Of a stretch of 57,919 nucleotides of DNA, positions 28,168 to 37,226 are shown one piece after another. Numbering within the stretch: position 1 is the first letter of the stretch; the number at the start of each line of letters is the position of its first letter. A program made the position numbers and the translations under genes. The notes under the pieces were generated by a model, which searched no databases, was not told the origin of the DNA, and saw only the letters and a program-made list of their open reading frames with translations. The DNA is taken from contig CAZCXH010000007.1 in NCBI GenBank assembly GCA_964502525.1, forward strand, positions 1 through 57,919, read 5' to 3'. This DNA is from DATLYB01 sp964502525 (lineage in GTDB: Bacteria; Bacteroidota; Bacteroidia; Chitinophagales; CAIOSU01).

Positions 28168-28344
28168 GATATTCAAAGTAGGCAAAAGCGTAAACCTTCG
28201 TGCAATTCATCCCGTTCCGGCTGTTTGTAAAGGCTATTTGTGCTTGCATCTTGTATGTAATCCTGTTGACAATGGTAATGCTTCAAACTGATACTCCCGC
28301 TTGTTTCCAGCCTTTGAAAGCTTAAAAAGCTGTAATCCCGGATG

Positions 28345-28776
28345 TTATTGGTAATTGCCTGTTCCCCGTTCTGAAAGGCTATCCTTATGGAAGAAATAAA
28401 TGCTTATTAAAATACAAATCACCCCGCCCGCTTTGTTGGCTTCAAAAGGCTCATCAAGCAGGAGGTGTCCGGATATCTGAACGAATAGTAAATGAAGAGC
28501 AGCAAGCACGGGATATCCGAGGCTGAGTTGTATCCTGCTTATAGCGATGAATGGAAGTATTGGCGAAATGGTAAGTACAATCACTGCAATCATCGCAATT
28601 GGAAATTCCGAAAACTTGAGGGCATATCCGGCTAAAGCCTGTATGGAACCGGTGTTAATCTCACCTATAATGTTGAAATGTGCCTTTATAATGGTTAAGG
28701 ATATAGTATCCAGGGCAGCACCTGCAACAAGAAGCACCCATGCGAATTTATCCGTTGCCCCCTTACCGGTTTTCAT
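28345..28776 (-). CDS. Four-helix SMR/EamA-type half transporter (subunit with TM1 Asp)
   Basis: The product is about 143 residues from the ATG at 28776; an earlier in-frame ATG at 28815 would overlap the upstream gene by 53 bases. Four hydrophobic helices can be read. TM1 is FAWVLLVAGAALDTISLTII, with Asp23 at the place of the essential Glu14 of EmrE. TM3-TM4 include RIQLSLGYPVLAALHLLFVQ and AGGVICILISIYFF, and the motif SLGYP, like the SLAYP of the partner gene, is typical of the SMR/EamA fold. The two genes overlap by 14 bases and are transcribed together, so a heteromeric transporter is likely. Substrate unknown; paired proteins of this type include lipid-linked sugar flippases (ArnE/ArnF). 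Confidence 0.65.
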   Translation of the reverse strand: MKTGKGATDKFAWVLLVAGAALDTISLTIIKAHFNIIGEINTGSIQALAGYALKFSEFPIAMIAVIVLTISPILPFIAISRIQLSLGYPVLAALHLLFVQISGHLLLDEPFEANKAGGVICILISIYFFHKDSLSERGTGNYQ

Positions 28777-29170
28777 AAAAAAAATAAAAGGCAAGAATGA
28801 GGAAAAGGGATCCAACTGCTTTTCGCAGTGAAAAATTTTCGCGTAAAAAAAGTAAACTGAAAAGGAAGATAAACAGAAGGTTCAAAGAATAAATTGCCGG
28901 GTAGGCGAGGCTCATTTGCATGCGGTTGATTGAAACAAACCAGTAAATTGTTGATACGGCAAACAAAGCAATCGCAAACCACACCAGCGGTGATCTGAAA
29001 AAACGAAAAAGATAGAGGGCAAACGCCTTTAATGGGAATACTTCAATTTTTCCCATTTGGTTCAGCCGGTTTTTGGCTATTGCTGATGAACCGGAATTGA
29101 ACAAGGCAGTTAGGACGACAAATATCCAGCCTGTTTCAAATTGGAAAAACGTATCTTGCAGCATCGGCAT
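28763..29170 (-). CDS. Four-helix SMR/EamA-type half transporter (subunit with TM1 Asn)
   Basis: The product is about 135 residues from the ATG at 29170; the frame extends further upstream, but that part would overlap divergent thiL. Four membrane helices are visible: GWIFVVLTALFNSGSSAIAK, SPLVWFAIALFAVSTIYWFV, MSLAYPAIYSLNLLFIFLFS, and AVGSLFLILAFYFF. Glutamate 14 of EmrE-type TM1 is replaced by asparagine (Asn25). FLRENFSLRKAVG before the last helix is the common SMR/EamA loop. The lost acidic residue, together with the Asp-bearing partner, suggests an asymmetric pair. Alternatives are two independent halves of a split EamA transporter. Confidence 0.65.
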   Translation of the reverse strand: MPMLQDTFFQFETGWIFVVLTALFNSGSSAIAKNRLNQMGKIEVFPLKAFALYLFRFFRSPLVWFAIALFAVSTIYWFVSINRMQMSLAYPAIYSLNLLFIFLFSLLFLRENFSLRKAVGSLFLILAFYFFYENR

Positions 29171-29224
29171 GAGTTCAAATTTCAGACGCAATCTCCATAT
29201 TTTCAGGCAATTCTTAGATAGCAA

Positions 29225-30292
29225 ATGACAGGACAAAAACTTCAGCGCACCGAAATCAGCTCGCTGGGTGAATTCGGATTGATCAAAGTCTTAACCAGCC
29301 GTTTCAGGAATATCAATTCTTCCACGGTTAAAGCAGTGGGCGATGATGCTGCAGTGATTGACACAGGGAATAAATATGCCCTTGTAACTACAGACCTGCT
29401 TGCCGAAGGTATTCACTTCGACCTGATGTATTGCCCATTGAAGCATCTTGGCTACAAATCAGTCATTGTAAATCTTTCTGACGTGTATGCCATGAACGGA
29501 ACGCCAAAGCAGGTGCTGGTTTCCCTTGCCATCTCCAATCGCTTTTCGGTGGAAGCTTTGGAGGAATTGTATGAGGGCATCCGCCATGCGTGTGAAAGAT
29601 ATGGAGTTGATTTAGCGGGGGGCGACACCAGTTCATCGGTGAAAGGTCTCATCATCAGCGTTACGGCAGTGGGCGAAGTGGAAAAGGACAAAGTAGTTTA
29701 CCGTAGCACTGCAAGGGAGGGTGATCTTCTTTGCGTGAGCGGTGATTTGGGTGGCGCCTATCTTGGACTGCAGTTGCTTGAGCGCGAAAAGCAAATCTAT
29801 ATCGAGAATCCGCAGGTGCAACCTGATCTGGAGAACCAGCAATACCTTGTCGGCAGGCAGTTGAAGCCGGAAGCGAGAAAGGATATCATCGAATTATTTG
29901 CCGGGAAAAATATTTTACCCACTTCGATGATTGACATTTCTGACGGCTTGTCGTCAGACCTGCTCCACATCTGCACCCAGTCGAATGCAGGCTGTCGCTT
30001 GTACGAGGCGGATATTCCCATCAGCCAGGAAGCCAGCGAGATGGCAATGAAATTTCACCTTGACCCAACTGCCTGCGCGCTTAGCGGGGGCGAAGACTAC
30101 GAATTGCTTTTCACGATTAAAAAAGAAGACCGCGAAAAGTTTGAAAACGAATGGGATGTCACAGTCATAGGAGATATTGTGAAAAAAGATTCCGGGATGA
30201 AACTGCTCTCGAAGGGTGGAAACCTGCATGATCTCACCGCTCAGGGATGGGATGCCTTCCTGAAAGCTGCCCGTTCAGCCAGAACTTTGTGA
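29225..30292 (+). CDS. thiL: Thiamine-monophosphate kinase
   Basis: The 355-residue protein has the ThiL/PurM-like pattern: EISSLGEFGLIKVL at the start, AVGDDAAVIDTGNKYALVTT with the metal-binding aspartates, YGVDLAGGDTSSSVKGLIIS, and the later DISDGLSSDLLHIC and CALSGGEDYELLFTI. It phosphorylates thiamine monophosphate to the diphosphate cofactor using ATP. It diverges from the transporter pair, whose start lies about 55 bases away. The usual length of the family is 320-350, so the gene is complete. Confidence 0.95.
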   Translation: MTGQKLQRTEISSLGEFGLIKVLTSRFRNINSSTVKAVGDDAAVIDTGNKYALVTTDLLAEGIHFDLMYCPLKHLGYKSVIVNLSDVYAMNGTPKQVLVSLAISNRFSVEALEELYEGIRHACERYGVDLAGGDTSSSVKGLIISVTAVGEVEKDKVVYRSTAREGDLLCVSGDLGGAYLGLQLLEREKQIYIENPQVQPDLENQQYLVGRQLKPEARKDIIELFAGKNILPTSMIDISDGLSSDLLHICTQSNAGCRLYEADIPISQEASEMAMKFHLDPTACALSGGEDYELLFTIKKEDREKFENEWDVTVIGDIVKKDSGMKLLSKGGNLHDLTAQGWDAFLKAARSARTL

Positions 30293-30350
30293 CAATACAA
30301 TCACACCTGACAGTTTTTCGGCATCTACCTTTTCAATTGCGTGCGGTACA

Positions 30351-30386
30351 GTTCAATTGTTCGAAAACCTGAGTTGTTTCGGCATA
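30351..30386. repeat. Copy 1 of a dispersed 36-bp repeat
   Basis: The bases around TTCGAAAACCTGAGTTGTTTC recur at 56420-56454 with only about three differences. Here it lies in the 99-base gap between convergent thiL and the giant CTDC-repeat gene. Confidence 0.65.
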
Positions 30387-30391
30387 CTTAC

Positions 30392-33300
30392 CTACCTGTC
30401 TCCGCGCACCATCACGGCTTTGCCGTAGTAAGTCCCGTGCGCTGTTTTCAGGCGGTAGATCACGATGCTCTCCGGTGAGCCGTGATGAGGCGTGTATTCA
30501 AGAAGATATTTTTGAGAAGCTTTCACGTGCCCGTCATACAGCGTTTGCAATAGCTGCCCCGACATATTGAATATTTCCAGTTTCGCTCTTGAATTGTCCG
30601 TCAGCATAAATTCTATATTCAACCTGTCGGTGAACGGGTTGGGATAAGCGCTGAGAGCCGCTTTTTCAAATTCTTTCCTGAATGCTTCATTACTTTCATC
30701 ACTGCCACCACCCAACTTCGATGCCCCGCAATTCGGTGAATTATCTTCCACGATGTTCACACATTCGATTTCTTCGCAGCCGTTGGCATCAGTCACCGTC
30801 ACGCAGTAGCTGCCTTCACATAAATTATTGATGGTATTTGAAGCGCTTCCGTTGCTCCAGCTATAGGAATAAGGTGATTGCCCGCCCGAACCGCTTGCCG
30901 ATGCCGCGCCATCGCAGCAGGGAGTGTTGCAGTCGTCAAACACTATTCTGCCCACGCCACCCGATTCGCTGTATTCAATCACCAATTTTCTCACGCCCGA
31001 TGCGTTCATCATTACCGTTTGCACGGAAGCGTCACCGAGGTTCAGGATAGGTACCGACACGATGAGGTTGTTGCCCGCATCATAAGCCTTCCCGGTAGCA
31101 TTGTTATTTTCTTCGTCAACAAAAACAAACGACTTCACCGTTCGCGGAGAATCGAACAGGAAGGTGATTTTTCCTCCGGTGGTATTATCGTTCGGATTAT
31201 CCACCAGTCCGTTCGCGGGATTGATGTCGGTAACGTTGAACGGTATGATTACGATATTTCCGATATCCACCTGTAGGTCGGGGTCGGGAGTGCCGGACAG
31301 GTTCGTATTGAAAATGATGGCGTGATTCTTTCCCGGATGGTTGGCGATTGCCGACACATGGATTCCCGATGACGCATATTGCTCGGCAAGGAATGTTCCG
31401 TGAGCCAACCCTGCATAATCCAGATCGCAGATTTGCCCCGGAGAGGCGCTGACGCAGTTGCAAACATTCGTTCTGGAAATGGCTACGTCAATCTCAACAG
31501 GGGGGAAGGAGCAAACGCCATTGACGCACAAATCCTCCGTGCAGGGGTCGCCATCATTGCAATCGGGTGATTCCGCTTCTATTTCAACACATTCTTCAGC
31601 GGTGCATCCGTTCAGGTCGGACACAGTCACGCACTGAGTGCCGGCACATAATCCGTCAATGAACGAAGAAGTTTGCCCGTTGCTCCAGTGATAAGTGTAG
31701 GGAGCCGTTCCTCCTTCGGGGAATGCCTGCGCGGTTCCGTTGCAGCCTCCGCAGTCGAGCAGGATGTCGGTGATTCCGCCCTGGTCTCTGTAATCAATCA
31801 CCAGCTTGCGCACTCCCGGCACGTTTAACTCAACTGTCACAAGTTCAGGAATGGGATAAGAGTGCGGGGCAACCGGCAGGGGTACGGATAAAATCACGTT
31901 ATTGAACTGGTCGTATGCGGTGATCTGTCCTCCCGCATTGTGAATATCCACGTTCAGGAAAGAGCAAACCGTGCGGTCCCAATCGAACGTGAAAATCTGC
32001 TTGCCGCCCCAACGGGTATCGTTAGGGTTGTCAACCCTGCCGTCATGATTATTGTCGGTGAGGTTTGCGGGGAAGATGGCGATGTTCCCGATGCCCACCT
32101 GCAGGTCGAAGTTAGACGATGCAACATAAGTATCATAAGTGATCAGCTCGTTGATGCCGGGAGGATATGCCTGCGCAGAAATGTGTATTCCGTCAGCCGC
32201 ATATTGTTCATTGAGAATCGTGCCGTGCGGCAAGCCGGCAAAATTCAATATATATCCTGAACCCGTATTGCCGCAATCAACGCCTGTGGCGGCAATGGTT
32301 ACATCAATTTGGATGGGCGTGTATCTGCATGTGCCGTTCACGCAGGCATCGTTGGTGCACAGGTCGTTGTCATTGCAGGTGATCGGAAAGCTCACGCAGG
32401 CGCCTTGTATGCAGGTGTCCCTCGTGCACCGGTCGCCATCGCTGCATGACATCTGCACGTGCCGGCATCCGTTGTCGCAGAAGTCGCGCGTGCAGGGATT
32501 GCCGTCATTGCAAATGAGGGTTGTATGAATGCAATTTCCATTGAGGCAGGCATCATCGGTGCAGGCGTTGCCGTCATCGCAGCCAAGGGGTGGAAAATCG
32601 CAACTGCCGTTGATGCAACTGTTGTCCGTGCAGGGGTTGTTGTCTTCGCAGAATTTGGGAACAAACACGCATTCACCGTCTTCGCAGTAATCCCAGGTGC
32701 AATTGTCGCCATCATCGCAGCACACCGCTGTATAGTAGCACTCGTTGCCGATGCAGGCTTCCACCGCGCAGGCGCCTCCTTCAAGGCAGTCGCTGGTGTC
32801 CACGCAGCAATTGGCTATCGGGGTATGGTTGCACACACCGCTGGCGCAGAAATCATTCGTGCAGATGCTGTCGTCATCGCAGTCGAGCGGTGGGTTGGAG
32901 CAAATCCCGTTGATGCAGGTATCCCTTGTGCAGAGGTTGCCGTCACTGCAGTTGAGTGGGGTGAAAGTGCAGCCAGCTGTCGGAGCAACACAGTTATCGG
33001 TGGTACATGGATTGCTGTCATCACAGACCACATTAGTGTAGAAACATCCTCCAATTCCATCGCAGCTATCAAGCGTGCACACATTGTTGTCGTTGCAATT
33101 CAGAGTTGTTCCGGGCAGACAACCGGTTGCCGGGTCGCATGTTTCGATCCCGTTGCAAACATTTCCATCTGTACAAACAACTGCAGTTGAGGTGCAGCCG
33201 GTTTGAGGATTGCAACCGTCAGTTGTACAGGCATTGTTGTCATTGCAAACAACCTCAGTGGTGGTGCAGCCCGTTTGAGGATTGCATCCGTCAGTGGTGC

Positions 33301-36300
33301 AAGCATTGTTGTCATTACAAATTATCGCAGTGGTGGTGCACCCGGTCTGAGGATTGCAACCGTCAGTGGTGCAGGCATTGTTATCATTACAAACTATCGC
33401 AGTGGTGGTGCAGCCCGTTTGAGGATTGCATCCGTCAGTGGTGCATTGGTCATTGTCATTGCAGACAATAGCAGTTGTTGTACATCCTGTTTGAGGATTG
33501 CAATTGTCGGTGGTGCAGGCGTTGTTGTCATTGCACACCAACCCGGTGTTGGTGCATCCTGTTTGAGCATTGCAGGCATCGGTCGTACATTCATTGCTGT
33601 CATCGCAATCCAGAACGGTGAGGTCGGTGACAATCGTGCTGTCACAACCGTCAGCGGTGGTTAATGTCACGGGGTAAATGCCGGATGTATTGACAAACGA
33701 GCCGTCCGGCAGTTGGTAGGATGTTCCCGGGCAAACGGTAGCTTCCACAGTATCATTGAAAGCCTCGTTGACCGTGACGGTTACGGTATCATCAATCACG
33801 CAAATCGGGGCGAAGGAAATATCATCAAGGGCAAAGTCATTTCCAGCAGGTACGGTATTCTGATTGACGATGCAAATACCAGCGGTGGTATCCGCGCCTG
33901 AATTCCACAGCTCAAAAAACTGCCTCCATACGCAAACGGTGGAGGGAGCGGTGAAAACCGGTCCGATCAAGGAGCCGTTGATGTAAAACTGGAGCCGCGC
34001 GGGGCTTGAAGGATGCACCGAGGTAACCCATGTAGAGAAAGCATAATCGGTGTTCGGAGTGATGCTTATTGTTTGACACCATACATTGGTGTTCGGTGTG
34101 CCGGAGCCGTTCACGATGAGCATGTCGCCCGTGCCGGTGGTGTGGTCATCGCAAGCCGAGAAATTGTTATGATGCGCGCTGGGATCATCATCCACAAAAT
34201 AATTTCCTTCGGGCACAAGGTTCGTGTTCAGGTTATAAGCGCTGGTAAACCCCGTTGCGCCACTGCTGAAGTCACCGTTCTGAATCACATTGATGCCGGT
34301 TGCCTGGATGCTGACAACATACGATGTGGTTACTGTTGGAAACGCAATAGGGCTGGATGTATCCGTTGCGCTCAATCCCGTTGCCGGACTCCACGAATAG
34401 GTCAGTCCGCCCGTGGCATTCAACTGCACGGAATCACCTTCGCAGATGGTTTCATCATCGCCACCGTCAACGATGATCGGATCGAAGACGCAGGCGCCAT
34501 TGACACATTCGTCATTAGTGCAGGGTTGGTTGTCATCGCAGATTACCGGTGCGGTGGTACAGCCGGTTTGCGGATTACATCCATCGGTGGTGCATCCATC
34601 TCCATCATTGCAAACGATAGGAGTCGTTGTGCAGCCCGTTAAAGGATTGCAGCCATCTGTAGTGCAGAGGCTGTTATCGTTACAGACAATCGGTGTGTAG
34701 GTGCAGCCGGAAGCTGGGTCACATCCATCGGTGGTGCAGGCATTTCCATCGTTGCAAATGATATTCGGTGTAAACACGCAACCCGTCTGAGGATTGCAGG
34801 TATCCGAGGTGCATGAATTGTTGTCATTACAGACTACAGGCGTAGTCGTGCAACCCGTTGGAGAAATACAGGTATCCCTGGTGCAGGCACTCCCATCATC
34901 ACAAACAATAGGTGTTGTCGTGCATCCGGTTCTTGGCTCGCAGCCATCAGTAGTGCAGGCATTTCCATCGTTGCAAACAATCGGAGTTGTGGTACACCCC
35001 GTCTGCGGGTTGCAGGCATCAGTGGTACAAGCGTTTCCGTCATTGCAGGTAATGGTTGGGAATGTACATACGCCATTGATACACGTATCCCGTGTGCAGA
35101 GATTTTGGTCAACGCAGATTGTATCATTGAAGACGCAAGTACTGGGTCCCACAGCACTTCCTACACATGTATCCACTGTGCACAAATTCCCGTCATCGCA
35201 ATCAGCGCTGGTGATGCAGCAGATGGTGTCAAAGACGCACTGGGCATTTTCACAATCATCCTGTGTGCAAGCTATGCCATCGTTGCAGTTCAGTAACTGA
35301 ACCGTAAACGAATCATGATTATTTGACGAATCAACCTCCTCCTGTTGCCCGAAAGCCCAGGCTGTGTTGGTGTAAATACCGGTCGGATTTACTACTACAG
35401 TTATATTCAGGGTATCACGCGCATTGCCGCCTCCCGCAAGAGTGGGTACAGTCCATATCACGGTACTTCCATTCAGTGTGGTAGCGGCTCCACCGTCATC
35501 GCTCACGTAGGCGAATCCGTTTGGAATCGTATCTCTCACCACAACGAGCGTATCATTATCCAATCCGATATTTGAGAGCACAAGGGTAAAATCAATCGTA
35601 TCTCCAACGCAAGCGGGCGAGGTGGAAATTTTATCAATCAAGAGGTTCACCCTGCAAACAGATTCAGCAATGCGCTGCAGGTCATCACGCAGCGTTTGCG
35701 TTGACGAAACAGTGTAATCACCTTGTATGAAATCAGGCTGGATATCGGGGTAGCGTTCCGGTCCTGATATTTGCTGCATGTTGGTTTCCGGCACCGAAGG
35801 ATTGGGGAGCGTAACACCGAAAATATGAGAGCCCTGCGCTTTTACGCTGTTGGCTGCTATGGCAGCCCGCTGAAGCGCCACGAGGATGTTGTCGGGGTCA
35901 GGAGATCCGCTGCATCCGGTTGCGCAGGCAGTGGGGAATCCGTCCGTTATAAAAATAACCAAATCGGCCACTCCATCGGAAGTATTGACACCCTGAACTG
36001 TTGTCAGCGCTTCCTCCCAATTGGTGCCGCCACTTGGGTCATATTCTTCATTATTTGCAATTGCACCTCCGGTTATATAAGTATTGAAATTGGTAATGTA
36101 GGTGTTATCAACTACCTGGTACGCCTGTGAGCCACCGATGACCGCTCTTCTTGCGTCTGTGCTGAATTCAACAACGGCAACACGGGTACCCGTTCCATTC
36201 AGCGCGCCAATCAAATCACGGGCTGCCTGCCTGAGCGTGTCGGCTATATTTTGCGCGCCAGCGCCTCCCTGTCCCTCAATAGACCCTGATTCATCCAGAA

Positions 36301-37042
36301 CAAGAATGAAATCATAGGGGCATGAAATGGGTAAATTCGGATTAGCATCTGCAGGAGGAGTAAATACATCTACGGTGACGTCATCCAATCCAAGTCCTTG
36401 CGAGTTAATGCTGTTCGTATTGGTGAAAACCCATTTGAAATAAATATCACCATTATTCGGAACATTAATAGTGATAACCGCAGTTCTCACTGCTTCTACC
36501 GGATTGCTGAAATCGTACGCGCTTGCTCCCGGAGCGAATTCGCTGGTAGAGATATCTCCATCAGGTACAGATACCCAATTCATACCGTTGGAGGACACAT
36601 AAAACGACAACGAAAAAGTATTCGTATTCGTCCGGTAACGCTCCACTCTGAAACCCACGGCAATTTGCGCAATGGCAACTCCGGTTGCATTACGGTAAAA
36701 AGCCATAATGCTGTTATCAGTCGTGTAATTTGCATCGGTCATGAAGCCGATGGCGCGATCGCTCGAACCGTCTCCCCAATTATATCTTCCGCCAGTTCCG
36801 GCAGGCGCGGGAATGGCGCTGTGCAGAGCCAGCGTGGTTGTAGTAACATTGGTGACATCTGCCCAGTTAGCCGTAGCGCCCAAACCTGCTGCGGACATTT
36901 TCCAGTCTACAGGAAGGTTGAGGGATGTCCCCATTGCCGAAAAAGTTTGAGTTTGCGGATTATTGTTGGGGATAAGAGTCTGCGCTGATGCATCTGCGAC
37001 ACACAGTGAAAGTAAAATCAGATACCAAAATCGCACACGCAT
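30392..37042 (-). CDS. Giant secreted protein: VWA domain, DUF11-like domain, ~30 CTDC cysteine repeats, type A T9SS tail
   Basis: From the chosen ATG the protein is about 2,216 residues with a signal peptide (RVRFWYLILLSLCVADASAQ). Domains in order: unassigned beta region; von Willebrand A domain about 240-440 (FILVLDESGSIEG, MIDAS D-x-S-x-S); DUF11-like domain about 445-570; about eleven cysteine repeats (580-860) of the form C-N-D-G-N-A-C-T-T-D-G-C-N-P-Q-T-G-C; a PKD/Ig-like plus carbohydrate-binding-like region; about eighteen more repeats (1145-1575); two copies of a beta module (AGLPHGTILNEQYAADGIHI / AGLAHGTFLAEQYASSGIHV), each followed by a SprB repeat, with one further cysteine repeat between them; and a C-terminal T9SS type A domain (SAYPNPFTDRLNIEF). 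The repeats resemble the Dictyostelium CTDC repeat (Pfam PF00526). In-frame ATGs at 37102 and 37135 are less likely because a -7-like box lies at 37103-37110. Confidence 0.85.
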   Translation of the reverse strand: MRVRFWYLILLSLCVADASAQTLIPNNNPQTQTFSAMGTSLNLPVDWKMSAAGLGATANWADVTNVTTTTLALHSAIPAPAGTGGRYNWGDGSSDRAIGFMTDANYTTDNSIMAFYRNATGVAIAQIAVGFRVERYRTNTNTFSLSFYVSSNGMNWVSVPDGDISTSEFAPGASAYDFSNPVEAVRTAVITINVPNNGDIYFKWVFTNTNSINSQGLGLDDVTVDVFTPPADANPNLPISCPYDFILVLDESGSIEGQGGAGAQNIADTLRQAARDLIGALNGTGTRVAVVEFSTDARRAVIGGSQAYQVVDNTYITNFNTYITGGAIANNEEYDPSGGTNWEEALTTVQGVNTSDGVADLVIFITDGFPTACATGCSGSPDPDNILVALQRAAIAANSVKAQGSHIFGVTLPNPSVPETNMQQISGPERYPDIQPDFIQGDYTVSSTQTLRDDLQRIAESVCRVNLLIDKISTSPACVGDTIDFTLVLSNIGLDNDTLVVVRDTIPNGFAYVSDDGGAATTLNGSTVIWTVPTLAGGGNARDTLNITVVVNPTGIYTNTAWAFGQQEEVDSSNNHDSFTVQLLNCNDGIACTQDDCENAQCVFDTICCITSADCDDGNLCTVDTCVGSAVGPSTCVFNDTICVDQNLCTRDTCINGVCTFPTITCNDGNACTTDACNPQTGCTTTPIVCNDGNACTTDGCEPRTGCTTTPIVCDDGSACTRDTCISPTGCTTTPVVCNDNNSCTSDTCNPQTGCVFTPNIICNDGNACTTDGCDPASGCTYTPIVCNDNSLCTTDGCNPLTGCTTTPIVCNDGDGCTTDGCNPQTGCTTAPVICDDNQPCTNDECVNGACVFDPIIVDGGDDETICEGDSVQLNATGGLTYSWSPATGLSATDTSSPIAFPTVTTSYVVSIQATGINVIQNGDFSSGATGFTSAYNLNTNLVPEGNYFVDDDPSAHHNNFSACDDHTTGTGDMLIVNGSGTPNTNVWCQTISITPNTDYAFSTWVTSVHPSSPARLQFYINGSLIGPVFTAPSTVCVWRQFFELWNSGADTTAGICIVNQNTVPAGNDFALDDISFAPICVIDDTVTVTVNEAFNDTVEATVCPGTSYQLPDGSFVNTSGIYPVTLTTADGCDSTIVTDLTVLDCDDSNECTTDACNAQTGCTNTGLVCNDNNACTTDNCNPQTGCTTTAIVCNDNDQCTTDGCNPQTGCTTTAIVCNDNNACTTDGCNPQTGCTTTAIICNDNNACTTDGCNPQTGCTTTEVVCNDNNACTTDGCNPQTGCTSTAVVCTDGNVCNGIETCDPATGCLPGTTLNCNDNNVCTLDSCDGIGGCFYTNVVCDDSNPCTTDNCVAPTAGCTFTPLNCSDGNLCTRDTCINGICSNPPLDCDDDSICTNDFCASGVCNHTPIANCCVDTSDCLEGGACAVEACIGNECYYTAVCCDDGDNCTWDYCEDGECVFVPKFCEDNNPCTDNSCINGSCDFPPLGCDDGNACTDDACLNGNCIHTTLICNDGNPCTRDFCDNGCRHVQMSCSDGDRCTRDTCIQGACVSFPITCNDNDLCTNDACVNGTCRYTPIQIDVTIAATGVDCGNTGSGYILNFAGLPHGTILNEQYAADGIHISAQAYPPGINELITYDTYVASSNFDLQVGIGNIAIFPANLTDNNHDGRVDNPNDTRWGGKQIFTFDWDRTVCSFLNVDIHNAGGQITAYDQFNNVILSVPLPVAPHSYPIPELVTVELNVPGVRKLVIDYRDQGGITDILLDCGGCNGTAQAFPEGGTAPYTYHWSNGQTSSFIDGLCAGTQCVTVSDLNGCTAEECVEIEAESPDCNDGDPCTEDLCVNGVCSFPPVEIDVAISRTNVCNCVSASPGQICDLDYAGLAHGTFLAEQYASSGIHVSAIANHPGKNHAIIFNTNLSGTPDPDLQVDIGNIVIIPFNVTDINPANGLVDNPNDNTTGGKITFLFDSPRTVKSFVFVDEENNNATGKAYDAGNNLIVSVPILNLGDASVQTVMMNASGVRKLVIEYSESGGVGRIVFDDCNTPCCDGAASASGSGGQSPYSYSWSNGSASNTINNLCEGSYCVTVTDANGCEEIECVNIVEDNSPNCGASKLGGGSDESNEAFRKEFEKAALSAYPNPFTDRLNIEFMLTDNSRAKLEIFNMSGQLLQTLYDGHVKASQKYLLEYTPHHGSPESIVIYRLKTAHGTYYGKAVMVRGDR
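33231..33520. repeat. 72-bp tandem coding repeats
   Basis: Inside the giant minus-strand gene, consecutive units begin with GCATTGTT at 33231, 33303 and 33375, an exact 72-bp period equal to 24 codons. Neighbouring units are near-identical in DNA, so recent expansion or recombination is likely. Confidence 0.85.
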
Positions 37043-37102
37043 TCCGCGTTTGTTTTGAGGATGTTTCAATACAGAGCAGGGTAGAGCCGGGTTGAGTTGC
37101 AT

Positions 37103-37110
37103 GAAAGGTA
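37103..37110 (-). promoter_or_regulatory. Candidate -7 promoter element of the giant CTDC-repeat gene
   Basis: The minus strand reads TACCTTTC, one mismatch from TAnnTTTG. Transcription would start after the upstream in-frame ATG at 37102, so the downstream ATG at 37042 is favoured as start codon. Confidence 0.35.
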
Positions 37111-37226
37111 CAAAAAGAATATTGGAAATTGCCAAAAAATTCAGGGTAGGGCAAGCGAAATTCCCTTTAGCATGAGAATTTTGCGATGAATTGCGTAAAG
37201 GGCAGGTGGTTTGGAGGACTAACTAA

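Noticed and set aside
32459..33190. 243-codon open frame on the plus strand
   Set aside because: It is the complement of the cysteine-repeat gene; its alanine/valine-rich repetitive product only mirrors the codon pattern.
33180..35100. Regular spacing of near-identical DNA units resembling a CRISPR array
   Set aside because: The period is 72 bp, the whole unit is similar (no unique spacers), and it is in frame within the giant minus-strand protein.
34794..35300. 168-codon plus-strand open frame with regular V-V-Q-P repeats
   Set aside because: Shadow of the cysteine repeats on the other strand.
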